A DNA stretch of 64,000 bases from Melioribacter sp. (GCA_003155655.1 PMDS01000023.1:1-64000), one strand, 5' to 3'; counted from the stretch's first letter, positions 28,080 to 37,094 are shown. Notes: generated by a model not told the origin, from the letters alone. Numbers and translations: made by a program.

Positions 28080-28889
28080 ATGATGCAGAATACAGGCTAC
28101 ATTTTTGATATAAAAAAATACTCAGTTAACGACGGACCCGGTATACGTACAACCGTTTTTTTTAAGGGCTGCCCGTTAAACTGTTGGTGGTGCCACAACC
28201 CGGAAAGCCAGCGCGGCGAACCTGAAAAAGTAGATCAATGCACTTTTAGATGGAACCTGTCCAACGATTATTCAAAGCGCAATTCTATCGGCAGCCAGGT
28301 TTTAGTTGAAGAAGTAATGAAAGAAGTCGAAAAGGATCTACCTTTCTATGAAGAATCAAATGGCGGGGTTACCTTTTCCGGCGGCGAACCAATGCTGCAG
28401 GTTGATTTTCTTCATTCCTTACTTTTAGAATGTAAAAAAAAAGATATACAAACAGCAATAGATACTACAGGCTTTACTTCCATTAATGATTTTGAAAAAA
28501 TTTATGATATTACAGATATTTTCCTTTATGATTTGAAATTGATTGATGATAAACTTCATTATAAATATTGCGGTGTATCCAATAAGATGATTCATGAGAA
28601 TCTAAAAATGCTCTCTTCGCAGGGAGAGAAAATTATTTTGCGTCTTCCCATAATTCCAACAATTACTGATACTGAACAAAATATATTTGAGACAATGTCA
28701 TTCATCTCAGCATTAAAAAATATTCAGGAGATTGACCTGCTTCCGTATCACCAATCAGCAAAATCGAAATATGAACGGATGCAAAAGGAAAACAAGGTTG
28801 CAGAACTTATTCCGCCCACAAAAGAATATATGAACGAATTAAGAAATAAATTTTTGCAATTAGATATTCCGGTGAAAATCGGAGGTTAG
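28080..28889 (+). CDS. Glycyl-radical-enzyme activating protein (radical SAM), ferredoxin segment reduced
   Basis: A 269-residue radical-SAM activase that uses a [4Fe-4S] cluster and S-adenosylmethionine to install the glycyl radical on the next gene's product. The cluster motif is CPLNCWWC (about residues 31-38) in the context FFKGCPLNCWWCHNPE, followed by GGVTFSGGEPMLQ and TTGFTS. Many dehydratase activases carry two further ferredoxin-like clusters between these motifs; here the linker (about 40-90) holds only one Cys, so it is of the short PflA form. It directly precedes the radical enzyme (2-bp gap; ribosome site overlaps the stop). Confidence 0.9.
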   Translation: MMQNTGYIFDIKKYSVNDGPGIRTTVFFKGCPLNCWWCHNPESQRGEPEKVDQCTFRWNLSNDYSKRNSIGSQVLVEEVMKEVEKDLPFYEESNGGVTFSGGEPMLQVDFLHSLLLECKKKDIQTAIDTTGFTSINDFEKIYDITDIFLYDLKLIDDKLHYKYCGVSNKMIHENLKMLSSQGEKIILRLPIIPTITDTEQNIFETMSFISALKNIQEIDLLPYHQSAKSKYERMQKENKVAELIPPTKEYMNELRNKFLQLDIPVKIGG

Positions 28890-28891
28890 AT

Positions 28892-31252
28892 ATGAACGAA
28901 AGGATAAAAAAACTTAGACAGCAGTCAATTGATGCCGTGCCAACAATGTCGCATGAGCGCGCGCATTTGTTAACTGAATTTTATAAATCGGGTGAGCCGC
29001 AGAAACATTCAGTGCCCGTTGCCCGTGCGCTTGCTTTCAAATATATATTGGAAAGAAAAGAACTATGTGTTAATGATGGTGAACTCTTTGTAGGTGAAAA
29101 AGGGCCCGCGCCAAAAGCCACGCCGACTTATCCGGAACTATGTGTTCATTCGGAACAGGATTTGGAAATTCTGCATAACCGTGAAAAAGTTTGGTTTAAA
29201 TCTGATGAAGAGACTCGACAAATAATGTTAAAAGAAGTTGCCCCTTTCTGGAAAGGGAAGAGCATTCGCGAAAAAATTCTTGATGAGGTTGATCAAAGGT
29301 GGCGCGATGCATACAACGCCGGCATTTTTACAGAGTTTATGGAGCAGCGCGCTCCGGGACACACTGTAGGGGATGACAAAATTTTTAGAAAGGGGATGCT
29401 CGATTTTAAAAAAGAAATTCAAGATGCAATTAACAGTCTTGATTTTTATAATGACCCGGAAGCATTTACAAAACGTGAACAACTGCAGGCAATGGAAATT
29501 GCAGCAAATGCTTTGATTGTTTATGCACAGCGTTACAGCAAAAAACTTCTTGAACTTGCTGCTAAGGAAAAAAACATCGAGCGTAAAAATGAATTGGAGA
29601 CAATGGCTGGAATATGCAGCCGGGTTCCTGCAAATGCGCCAAAAACATTCTGGGAAGCGCTTCAATATTATTGGTTCGTTCATCTTGGCGTTACAACTGA
29701 ATTAAATACGTGGGATTCATTCAATCCCGGCAGACTTGATCAGCATCTTTATCCTTTTTTCAAACGTGATATTGAAAGCGGACTGCTAACCGAAGAGCAG
29801 GCGCACGAGCTGCTTCAATCTTTCTGGATCAAGTTTAACAATCAGCCGGCGCCGCCAAAGGTTGGTGTAACAGCCCAGGAGAGCAACACCTATACTGATT
29901 TTTGTTTGATAAACATTGGCGGCTTGACTGAAAAGGGTGAAGACGCTTCGAATGAAATGAGCTACATGCTTCTCGATACTATTGAGGAAATGCGTCTCTT
30001 GCAGCCGAGCTCAATGGTGCAGGTAAGCAAAAAAAATCCTGATAGATTACTAAGGCGCGCGCTGAATATAATTAAAACTGGCTATGGGCAGCCGTCAATC
30101 TTTAATACTGATGCGATCATACAGGAATTAACTCGGCAGGGAAAATCAATTATTGACGCGCGGTGCGGCGGCGCAAGCGGCTGCGTTGAAGCCGGTGCGT
30201 TTGGTAAAGAAGCATATATTCTTACAGGGTATTTTAACATTCCTAAGATTTTGGAAATCACGCTCAATAATGGATTTGATCCTTTTACTCAAAAGCAGAT
30301 TGGTCTTAAAACAGGCGACCCAAATTCATTTACTTCTTTTGACGAATTATATGATGCATTTGAAAAGCAGTTCAATCATTTTATAGATATTAAAATAAAA
30401 GGCAGTATTATTATTGAAAGAATCTACGCTCAGTATATGCCTTCCCCGTTTTTATCAATTCTGATTGATGACTGCATAAAGAAAGGAAAAGATTATAATG
30501 CAGGAGGCGCGCGGTATAATTCCTCATACATACAGGGTGTTGGTTTGGGTACAATCACAGATTCATTATCATCAATAAAGTTTAATGTATTCGACAAGAA
30601 AAATTTTACTATGAAACAAATGCTTGAAATCCTTGAAAAAAATTTTGAAAATAAAAAAGAAGAACAGGAGAAGCTTCTGTTTTTTACGCCTAAGTACGGA
30701 AATGATGATGACTATGCAGATGATTTAACGTGCAGGGTCTTTGAAACTTATTTTAAAGCCGTTGACGGCAAGCCAAATACAAGAGGCGGACATTTTAGAA
30801 TTAATCTTCTTCCAACAACCTGCCACGTATATTTCGGAAGTGTTCTTGGCGCTACCCCCGATGGACGCTTTGCTAATGAACCGGTAAGTGAAGGTATTTC
30901 ACCCGTACAGGGTGCTGATGTTCATGGTCCAACCTCGGTTATCAAATCTGCATCAAAGATAGACCATCTAAGAACGGGCGGAACGCTTCTAAATCAAAAA
31001 TTTACTCCCAATTTCCTTGAGACCGATGAAGGTATAGAAAAAGTATTGCAGTTGATAAGAACTTATTTTAAGCTGGATGGGCACCATATTCAGTTTAATG
31101 TTGTTAATGCAGAAACACTGCGCGAGGCTCAAAAACATCCTGAGAAATACCGCGACCTGATCGTACGTGTTGCCGGGTACAGCGACTACTTTGTTGATCT
31201 TGGAGAATATCTGCAGAACGAAATTATCAAGCGAACTGAACATACAGGTTAA
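28892..31252 (+). CDS. hypD: Glycyl radical trans-4-hydroxy-L-proline dehydratase (HypD-type)
   Basis: A 786-residue glycyl radical enzyme. The radical glycine is in VRVAGYSDYF (Gly762), the catalytic thiyl site in SGCVEAGAFGKEAY (Cys431, Glu433). From memory, many stretches match the Clostridioides difficile HypD: FTEFMEQRAPGHTV, LNTWDSFNPGRLDQHL, FGKEAYILTGYFNIPKILE, TPKYGNDDDYADD and LPTTCHVYFG. HypD removes water from trans-4-hydroxyproline to give (S)-1-pyrroline-5-carboxylate, which the P5C dehydrogenase encoded in the same cluster could oxidise to glutamate. The alternatives, glycerol or propanediol dehydratase and PFL, fit poorly. It is oxygen-sensitive, so it should work anaerobically. 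Start ATG with GGAGG. Confidence 0.88.
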   Translation: MNERIKKLRQQSIDAVPTMSHERAHLLTEFYKSGEPQKHSVPVARALAFKYILERKELCVNDGELFVGEKGPAPKATPTYPELCVHSEQDLEILHNREKVWFKSDEETRQIMLKEVAPFWKGKSIREKILDEVDQRWRDAYNAGIFTEFMEQRAPGHTVGDDKIFRKGMLDFKKEIQDAINSLDFYNDPEAFTKREQLQAMEIAANALIVYAQRYSKKLLELAAKEKNIERKNELETMAGICSRVPANAPKTFWEALQYYWFVHLGVTTELNTWDSFNPGRLDQHLYPFFKRDIESGLLTEEQAHELLQSFWIKFNNQPAPPKVGVTAQESNTYTDFCLINIGGLTEKGEDASNEMSYMLLDTIEEMRLLQPSSMVQVSKKNPDRLLRRALNIIKTGYGQPSIFNTDAIIQELTRQGKSIIDARCGGASGCVEAGAFGKEAYILTGYFNIPKILEITLNNGFDPFTQKQIGLKTGDPNSFTSFDELYDAFEKQFNHFIDIKIKGSIIIERIYAQYMPSPFLSILIDDCIKKGKDYNAGGARYNSSYIQGVGLGTITDSLSSIKFNVFDKKNFTMKQMLEILEKNFENKKEEQEKLLFFTPKYGNDDDYADDLTCRVFETYFKAVDGKPNTRGGHFRINLLPTTCHVYFGSVLGATPDGRFANEPVSEGISPVQGADVHGPTSVIKSASKIDHLRTGGTLLNQKFTPNFLETDEGIEKVLQLIRTYFKLDGHHIQFNVVNAETLREAQKHPEKYRDLIVRVAGYSDYFVDLGEYLQNEIIKRTEHTG

Positions 31253-31263
31253 TAAATAATAGC

Positions 31264-31335
31264 ACGCAGATTTTTATGATCTTTTATGATGCTCACTGAT
31301 CATAAATAATCTTAATAGATCATAATGATCAGCGT
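31264..31335. repeat. Intergenic inverted-repeat element with ATGATC motifs
   Basis: The 72-bp segment begins ACGCAGAT and ends ATCAGCGT, an imperfect inverted repeat, and contains several ATGATC/GATCAT tracts in between. It resembles a recurring non-coding element I have seen in Bacteroidota-type genomes. It lies between the radical enzyme and the aminopeptidase. Confidence 0.5.
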
Positions 31336-31367
31336 TCCATTGCATTTTTAAAGAGAGGATAAATATT

Positions 31368-32762
31368 ATGTTTAATTCAAAAACTTACATTAAGCGCAGG
31401 GAAATTTTAAAAAAGAAAATCGGCAAAGGCATTATACTTTTGCTTGGCAATAACGAAGCCCCGATGAATTACGCCGATAACACCTACACATACCGCCAGG
31501 ACAGCACCTTTCTTTACTACTTCGGCATAGACCGCGCGGAACTTGCTGCAGTGATTGATGTGGATGAGAACAAGGAAATTATTTACGGAAATGATTTCAC
31601 TCTTGATGATATTGTCTGGATGGGACCCCAGCCTACAATAAAACATGAGGCAGCCAAGAGCGGTGTAAAAAATATTGGCACATTAAATGATCTTGAAGAG
31701 TTTTGCGGCAATGCTGTTAAGCAGGGAAGGAAAATTCATTTTATTCCACAGTACCGGTATGATAATATTTTCACGCTTCACAGAATTCTTGGAATCATGT
31801 CAAGCCGCATAAACAATTTTGCCTCCACAGAACTTATCAAAGCAATAGCAGAGCAGCGTTACATTAAATCGAAAGAAGAAATTGAAGAGATGGAAAAAGC
31901 TATTGAAGTTGCATACGAAATGCAGACTTCGGCAATGCGCTTTGCCAAACCCGGAATGACTGAACGCGATGTAATGGGCTTCATTGCGGGATTGTCAATG
32001 TCGCTTGGCAGCGGATTATCATTCCCGGTTATATTCTCCCGGCATGGCGAGACTCTGCATAATCATCATTATGATAACATATTTCAGGATGGTGATCTTG
32101 TTGTTAATGATTCCGGCGCTGAATCAGAATTACATTATGCTAGCGATATAACCCGCACTTTCCCTGTAAGCGGAAAATTTACACTGCAGCAAATGGATAT
32201 TTATGAAATTGTTCTTCTTGCCAACCTCACGGGTATTGCAGAAATGAAGCCCGGTGTAAACTTCAAAACTGTTCATCTTAAAGTTGCTGGATTAATTACG
32301 GATGGTATGAAGGCTCTCGGTTTCATGAAAGGTAATACTAAAGAAATTGTTGAAGCCGGCGCGCATGCATTGTTCTTCCCCCACGGGCTCGGTCACCTGC
32401 TGGGGCTGGATGTTCATGATATGGAAAATTATGGCGAGAATAATATCGGCTATGATGAAAAACAAAAACGCAGTACACAGTTTGGACTTAAATCGTTGAG
32501 ATTTGCCAGACCTTTAAAACCGGGAGTAGTGATAACTGTTGAGCCCGGAATTTATTTTATTCCGCAGCTTATAGATAAATGGCAGAAAGAGAAAAAGTTT
32601 ACAGAGTTTATTAATTATACCAAGGTAAACCAGTACAGAAATTTCGGCGGAATAAGAATTGAAGATGATGTTGTTGTTACTCAAAACGGCAGCCGGGTTT
32701 TAGGCAAGCCGATTCCTAAAGCCATTGAAGATGTTGAAGAAGTAGCCTCTGATAAAATATAA
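31368..32762 (+). CDS. Aminopeptidase P-type Xaa-Pro aminopeptidase (M24)
   Basis: A 464-residue pita-bread metallopeptidase with an N-terminal AMP_N domain (about 1-140) and a catalytic domain (about 170-450). Metal ligands are visible: VVNDSGAESELHYASDITRTF (Asp, Asp), FFPHGLGHLLGLDVHD (His), TVEPGIYF (Glu) and IRIEDDV (Glu). The enzyme removes N-terminal residues that precede proline and so frees Pro- or Hyp-containing peptides for the downstream enzymes. RBS AGAGAGGA. No signal peptide, so it is cytoplasmic. Confidence 0.9.
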   Translation: MFNSKTYIKRREILKKKIGKGIILLLGNNEAPMNYADNTYTYRQDSTFLYYFGIDRAELAAVIDVDENKEIIYGNDFTLDDIVWMGPQPTIKHEAAKSGVKNIGTLNDLEEFCGNAVKQGRKIHFIPQYRYDNIFTLHRILGIMSSRINNFASTELIKAIAEQRYIKSKEEIEEMEKAIEVAYEMQTSAMRFAKPGMTERDVMGFIAGLSMSLGSGLSFPVIFSRHGETLHNHHYDNIFQDGDLVVNDSGAESELHYASDITRTFPVSGKFTLQQMDIYEIVLLANLTGIAEMKPGVNFKTVHLKVAGLITDGMKALGFMKGNTKEIVEAGAHALFFPHGLGHLLGLDVHDMENYGENNIGYDEKQKRSTQFGLKSLRFARPLKPGVVITVEPGIYFIPQLIDKWQKEKKFTEFINYTKVNQYRNFGGIRIEDDVVVTQNGSRVLGKPIPKAIEDVEEVASDKI

Positions 32763-32812
32763 ATGGATTATGATTTCTCATCGCACTATCTGAAAATGAA
32801 GGGAGGTACGGG

Positions 32813-33742
32813 ATGAGTCTTTCACGCGGTATTCTTTTGTGGGCTTCTGAAAATCAATGGATGAGGCGGCACGTTCCTACGTGGAAATTTGTTAAGCATG
32901 CCGTTAAAAAATTTATGCCGGGGGAAAATCTTGAAGATGCTCTTGATGCGGCTAAAATTTTTCAATATGATTCAATTCCTGTTATACTTACTCATCTTGG
33001 TGAAAATATAAAAGACCTTTCAGAAGGCGGGGATGTATGCGATCATTACCTTGAAGCAATTGATAGAATAGTTGAGAAGAAACTTGATATTGAGCTTTCC
33101 ATAAAATTGACCCAGCTTGGTTTCGATATTTCATTCGATGAAACTTATTCCCGGTTCAAAAAAATTGCCGCCAAGGTTAAAGAAGAATTAGGGAATATTC
33201 TCTGGATTGACATGGAGGGAAGCTCTTACACTAAGAGAACAATAGATTTCTATAAAAAAATAAAAAGCGAGTTTGATAACATTGGCATTTGCGTGCAGGC
33301 ATATCTTTATAGTACTGAAGCTGATATTAAGGATATATTAGACATCAATCCAAATATTCGTTTGGTAAAGGGTGCTTACAGCGAGCCATCCGGCATTGCA
33401 TTTCCTAAAAAGGAAGATGTGGATAAAAACTATCTGCATCTGGCTAAGATGGTAATGAAAAACATGGCTGAAAAGAAAGCATTTATTGGTTTTGCAACAC
33501 ACGATGAAAATATTTGCGCTCATTTAATAAGAGAGGCAAAACATTACAGCGTTCATAAAGATAAATTTGAGTTCCAGATGCTTTACGGAATAAAACCGGC
33601 TTTCCAAAAAGAAATGAAAAGTCACGGATTCAGGTTAAGAGTATTGATTAGTTACGGAAATTTCTGGTATCCGTGGTACATGCGCCGTTTGGCAGAACGC
33701 CCCGCAAATGTTTGGTTCGTTTTGAAAAATATATTCAATTAA
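32813..33742 (+). CDS. Proline/hydroxyproline dehydrogenase (PRODH fold, FAD)
   Basis: A 309-residue flavin-dependent beta/alpha barrel, the size of monofunctional PRODH. Family motifs: RLVKGAY, FATHD, FEFQMLYGIKP and the substrate carboxylate-binding MRRLAER near the C-terminus. It oxidises proline to P5C, or 4-hydroxyproline to 3-hydroxy-P5C. The Tyr expected in the VYVPYG-type motif (E. coli PutA Tyr540) is replaced by Leu278 in RVLISYGNFWYPW; from the literature this Tyr discriminates against hydroxyproline and is also lost in human PRODH2. Hence a hydroxyproline-oxidising role is favoured. Start follows GGGAGGTACGGG. Confidence 0.85.
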   Translation: MSLSRGILLWASENQWMRRHVPTWKFVKHAVKKFMPGENLEDALDAAKIFQYDSIPVILTHLGENIKDLSEGGDVCDHYLEAIDRIVEKKLDIELSIKLTQLGFDISFDETYSRFKKIAAKVKEELGNILWIDMEGSSYTKRTIDFYKKIKSEFDNIGICVQAYLYSTEADIKDILDINPNIRLVKGAYSEPSGIAFPKKEDVDKNYLHLAKMVMKNMAEKKAFIGFATHDENICAHLIREAKHYSVHKDKFEFQMLYGIKPAFQKEMKSHGFRLRVLISYGNFWYPWYMRRLAERPANVWFVLKNIFN

Positions 33743-33829
33743 AAACTTTGTCACTTAGACACGTTGCGACTTTTTCACTCCAACAGTAGAATTGCAAAGT
33801 AACAGAGTAACCACAAAATTATAGGAATA

Positions 33830-34720
33830 ATGAAATTGAAACCATTAAAAGGAATAATGCCTCCAATTGCAACACCGTTTATAAATGATGAGATAGCTCT
33901 GGACAAACTTTCACATAATTTTACTAAATGGAATACAACGGGCTTAAGCGGTTTTGTTGTAATGGGCTCCAACGGGGAAAGCGTTTTTTTAACCCGCGAT
34001 GAAAAAGTGAAATTAGTTAAATCTGTTAAAAAAAATATTCCTGATGATAAATTATTAATTGCGGGAACCGGCTCCGATTCAATTAAGGAAACAATATCTT
34101 TAACTAATGGCGTGGCAGATTGCGGAGCCGACTATGCATTGATTCTTACTCCGTCTTTTTACAAATCGGAAATGAAGCCTGCTGCGTATATAAAATATTT
34201 TTATGCAGTGGCGGAGAAAGCAAAAATTCCAGTGATAATTTATAATGTGCCGAAATTTACCGGGGTTGATATTGAAGCGGAAACAGTTGCCAAATTAGCT
34301 GAGCATAAAAATATTGTAGGAATAAAAAACAGTTCTGAAAATATCCGCCAGACGCTTGAAATTATTGCTCAAACACCAAAAGACTTTGCAACTATAATAG
34401 GAACAGCTTCTGTTCTTTATCCCGCACTTGCAGCGGGGGCAGTAGGCGGTATACTTGCTCTTGCAAACATTGCACCAGTTGAATGCGTACAAATCCAAAA
34501 ATTTGTTGACGAAGGAAAGCATAAAGAAGCTTTGGAAGTTCAAAAAAGAATGCTGCCGGTTAATAAATCCGTAACTGCTAAGTATGGAGTGGCAGGTTTG
34601 AAATGTGCTATGGATATGCTCGGATATTTTGGCGGGGAGCCGCGCTTACCGCTTTCTGTCTTAAATGACTCTGATAAACAATTGCTTGAGCAAATATTAA
34701 TTAACGCGGAATTAATGTGA
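33830..34720 (+). CDS. 4-hydroxy-2-oxoglutarate aldolase-like (HOGA1/DapA family)
   Basis: A 296-residue class I aldolase of the DapA superfamily. The Schiff-base Lys is in NIVGIKNSS (Lys166) and the catalytic Tyr in VIIYNVP (Tyr138). The chain resembles human HOGA1 more than DapA, by memory: GFVVMGSNGESVFLT, IAGTGSDS, GAVGGILALANI and GLKCAMDMLGYFGG all parallel it. HOGA1 splits 4-hydroxy-2-oxoglutarate into pyruvate and glyoxylate, the late step of hydroxyproline breakdown. It precedes an alanine-glyoxylate aminotransferase, exactly the enzyme needed for its glyoxylate product. Dihydrodipicolinate synthase is less likely here. Confidence 0.82.
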   Translation: MKLKPLKGIMPPIATPFINDEIALDKLSHNFTKWNTTGLSGFVVMGSNGESVFLTRDEKVKLVKSVKKNIPDDKLLIAGTGSDSIKETISLTNGVADCGADYALILTPSFYKSEMKPAAYIKYFYAVAEKAKIPVIIYNVPKFTGVDIEAETVAKLAEHKNIVGIKNSSENIRQTLEIIAQTPKDFATIIGTASVLYPALAAGAVGGILALANIAPVECVQIQKFVDEGKHKEALEVQKRMLPVNKSVTAKYGVAGLKCAMDMLGYFGGEPRLPLSVLNDSDKQLLEQILINAELM

Positions 34721-34762
34721 AATTATTTTATTGTAGTTGTTATTTGAAGAAAAGGAAATTAA

Positions 34763-35878
34763 ATGTCATATAAATCATTCAAACCTGAGAACAGATTTTT
34801 AATGGGACCTGGTCCTTCAAATGTTAATCCAAAAGTTTTGGAAGCAATGTCAAAACTTCCTCTTGGCCATCTGGACCCGCAGTTTATAGAGCTGATGAAT
34901 GATCTCAAGTCGCTTCTTAAGTATACATTCAAAACAGAAAATGAAAATACTTTTGTTCTTTCCGGTCCTGGCTCTCTTGGAATGGAAATGTGTCTTGTTA
35001 ATTTGATTGAACCTGGAGATAAAGTTATTGTCTGTGTTGGCGGTTACTTCGGAAACAGGATGGTGCAGATTGTAGAAAAAATTGGCGGACAGGCTGTTGT
35101 TGTAAAAGAAAAATGGGGAAGGGCAATTGAACCTCAAAAACTTGAAGACGTACTCAATGTAAATCCTGATACAAAAATTGCAGTATTCGTTCATGCTGAA
35201 ACTTCTACAGGCGCGCTATCTAACATTAAGCAGCTTTCCGGAATAGCCCACAGAAAGAGTTGTATTGTTCTTGCTGATGTGGTTACATCACTCGGCGCAG
35301 TAGACATTTATGTTGATGAATGGAATCTTGATGCGGTTTATTCATGTTCACAAAAAGGATTAGCCTGCACTGCTGGAATGTCTCCTGTAACTTTTAGTGA
35401 GCGTGCGGTTGCCTCAATAAAGAATAGAAAAACTCCAATTAAAAGCTGGTTCAATGATTTGAATTTACTTCAGGGCTACTGGAATGGCGGGGCTAAAAGA
35501 ATTTATCATCATACAGCGCCAAGCAACCAGTATTACGGACTGCATGAAGCGTTATTAATTCTAAAAGAAGAAGGAATTGAAAACGCATGGCGCAGGCATA
35601 AAGAAAACAGCGCTAAGATGATTTCCAGACTAAAACAAATTGGTCTTGAGCCGTTTGTGCCGGAAGGAGAAAGAATTCCAAACTTAATTACGGTAAAAAT
35701 TCCTGATGGAATTGACGAAGCTAAAGTAAGAAGCGAACTCTTGAACAAACACAATCTTGAAATTGGCGCGGGACTTGGCGAGCTTGCCGGCAAAATCTGG
35801 CGCATTGGTTTAATGGGCTATAATTCAAATGAAAAGATGATAGATTACTGCATAAATGCGTTGAAAGATGTATTATAA
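34763..35878 (+). CDS. Alanine-glyoxylate aminotransferase-like (AGXT/SPT, class V)
   Basis: A 371-residue PLP-dependent aminotransferase. Features: FLMGPGPSNVNPKVLEAM at the start, HAETSTGAL, VLADVVTSLGAVDIYVDEW and the PLP lysine in SCSQKGLAC. The C-terminal half includes RIYHHTAPSNQYYGLHEAL and ENAWRRHKENSAKM, which by memory parallels human AGXT. It should convert glyoxylate plus alanine (or serine) to glycine plus pyruvate. The gene is 42 bp from the aldolase and translated from AAAGGAAATTAAATG. It may be the last enzyme of the hydroxyproline route. Confidence 0.85.
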   Translation: MSYKSFKPENRFLMGPGPSNVNPKVLEAMSKLPLGHLDPQFIELMNDLKSLLKYTFKTENENTFVLSGPGSLGMEMCLVNLIEPGDKVIVCVGGYFGNRMVQIVEKIGGQAVVVKEKWGRAIEPQKLEDVLNVNPDTKIAVFVHAETSTGALSNIKQLSGIAHRKSCIVLADVVTSLGAVDIYVDEWNLDAVYSCSQKGLACTAGMSPVTFSERAVASIKNRKTPIKSWFNDLNLLQGYWNGGAKRIYHHTAPSNQYYGLHEALLILKEEGIENAWRRHKENSAKMISRLKQIGLEPFVPEGERIPNLITVKIPDGIDEAKVRSELLNKHNLEIGAGLGELAGKIWRIGLMGYNSNEKMIDYCINALKDVL

Positions 35879-35922
35879 ATTTGCAATAAGTTTTACAGCA
35901 GAAAAATGGATATTTTTAAAAA

Positions 35923-36492
35923 ATGAAAAATTTAAAAGTAGAGAAGAAGAGTAATAATCCGGATAAAAATATTCCGTGGAGAGATAATGCTTTTTCTATG
36001 ATGGCATTATATTCAATACTAACTGGCATGGTTGGTGTTTTTTTAGCAGTAATAATTCCCGATAAAGAAATAGAGGATAATTGGTATTGGCCAGTTGGTT
36101 TATTGTCCCTTTCAATAATTTGCTTTGTTTTAGGAACAGAAAAATATAGTGATGCTCTTGATGAGGATGATGTTGATAAACATCTCTCATGGTTTCTAGT
36201 TTATAATTTTGGTGTCATCTTGATGTTCTTCGGAATCGCAGCATATATCTTTTTACATTATCATTTATGTTTTCCAATATATAAAACAGATGAATATTGG
36301 AATCTGATTCCATTTCTTGTTGCTTTTATTGCATCATATAAATGGTTGAAGGACATATATTATTTACTTTTTCAGAATACTAAAGATTATGAAGAGTACA
36401 AAAAGGAGTTGTTAGGTCGAAAACGCCCAAAACTGGATCCAGATTGGTTAATGAAATTACACGTGGACATAAGAAAATTGTTACGCAGGTAA
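35923..36492 (+). CDS. Four-helix membrane protein of unknown function
   Basis: A 189-residue protein with a charged N-terminus, about four hydrophobic segments (residues 25-46, 55-70, 88-112 and 125-145) and a basic, positively charged C-terminal tail. No family was recognised. It ends 1 bp before the SET-domain gene and the two look co-transcribed. The pair interrupts an otherwise metabolic run of genes, so it may be an insertion with its own role. Confidence 0.45.
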   Translation: MKNLKVEKKSNNPDKNIPWRDNAFSMMALYSILTGMVGVFLAVIIPDKEIEDNWYWPVGLLSLSIICFVLGTEKYSDALDEDDVDKHLSWFLVYNFGVILMFFGIAAYIFLHYHLCFPIYKTDEYWNLIPFLVAFIASYKWLKDIYYLLFQNTKDYEEYKKELLGRKRPKLDPDWLMKLHVDIRKLLRR

Positions 36493-36493
36493 A

Positions 36494-37021
36494 ATGAGAA
36501 GAAGATTTAAAAATGTTATAGTTGAACTCCGGCCATCTAAAATTGATCCTAAAGGTGTTGGAGTATTTGCAATCACCAATATTAAACAAGGGACAAAAAT
36601 TTTTGATGGAATATATCTTGAAGATTTTAATAATCTCATCTCTTGGAAGATAGTTAAAAATCTGCCCGAAATGACACTTCAAAAAATTAATGCATTTTGT
36701 GTAGGTACACCAAAGGGTTTTTTTCCACCAGAAAACTTTGATTTCAATAATCTTTCAATTGAATGGTATTTGAACCATTCTTGCGACGGAAATATTGGAT
36801 TTAATAAGGATGGGGACTTTATTGCCATAAAGGAGATTAAACCCAATGATGAACTTTCTTATGATTATGGATTAGTTGAATCAAACCCCAAATTTAAAAT
36901 GTTATGTAACTGTGGTAGTTATAATTGTAGAAAAAAAATCACAGGTAATGATTGGATAAAATTATTAGATGATCCTGAAAAGAAAAAATTCATGCATCTC
37001 TATTTGAGAAGTAAAATATGA
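36494..37021 (+). CDS. SET-domain protein lysine methyltransferase-like
   Basis: A 175-residue protein with the SET core: GVGVFAITNIKQGTKIFDG at the start, NHSCDGNIGF (S-adenosylmethionine/pseudoknot motif, residues about 95-104), DELSYDYG and a post-SET cysteine cluster in CNCGSYNC followed by RKKITG. SET enzymes methylate protein lysines; bacterial ones are uncommon and their targets often unknown. It is short and complete, without extra domains. The start is 1 bp after the membrane-protein stop, and a strong terminator follows it. Confidence 0.8.
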   Translation: MRRRFKNVIVELRPSKIDPKGVGVFAITNIKQGTKIFDGIYLEDFNNLISWKIVKNLPEMTLQKINAFCVGTPKGFFPPENFDFNNLSIEWYLNHSCDGNIGFNKDGDFIAIKEIKPNDELSYDYGLVESNPKFKMLCNCGSYNCRKKITGNDWIKLLDDPEKKKFMHLYLRSKI

Positions 37022-37050
37022 ATTCACTTTAGAAATACATTTTGAACATT

Positions 37051-37094
37051 ATTATTACGTCTTTTCCGTTACAGAAAAAACGTAATAATTTTTT
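37051..37094 (+). terminator. Rho-independent terminator after the SET gene
   Basis: A 10-bp perfect outer arm (ATTATTACGT / ACGTAATAAT), continued by TTTTC / GAAAA after one mismatch, and followed by a T run on the plus strand. It ends the transcript that includes the SET gene. Confidence 0.8.

Noticed and set aside
28892-31252. Pyruvate formate-lyase or glycerol dehydratase
   Set aside because: The active-site segment has a single Cys (SGCVE), not the Cys-Cys pair of PFL, and many stretches match HypD; the neighbours support hydroxyproline.
33830-34720. dapA (4-hydroxy-tetrahydrodipicolinate synthase)
   Set aside because: The fold fits, but several segments match HOGA1 better and the next gene is an AGXT-like aminotransferase; no lysine genes are near.
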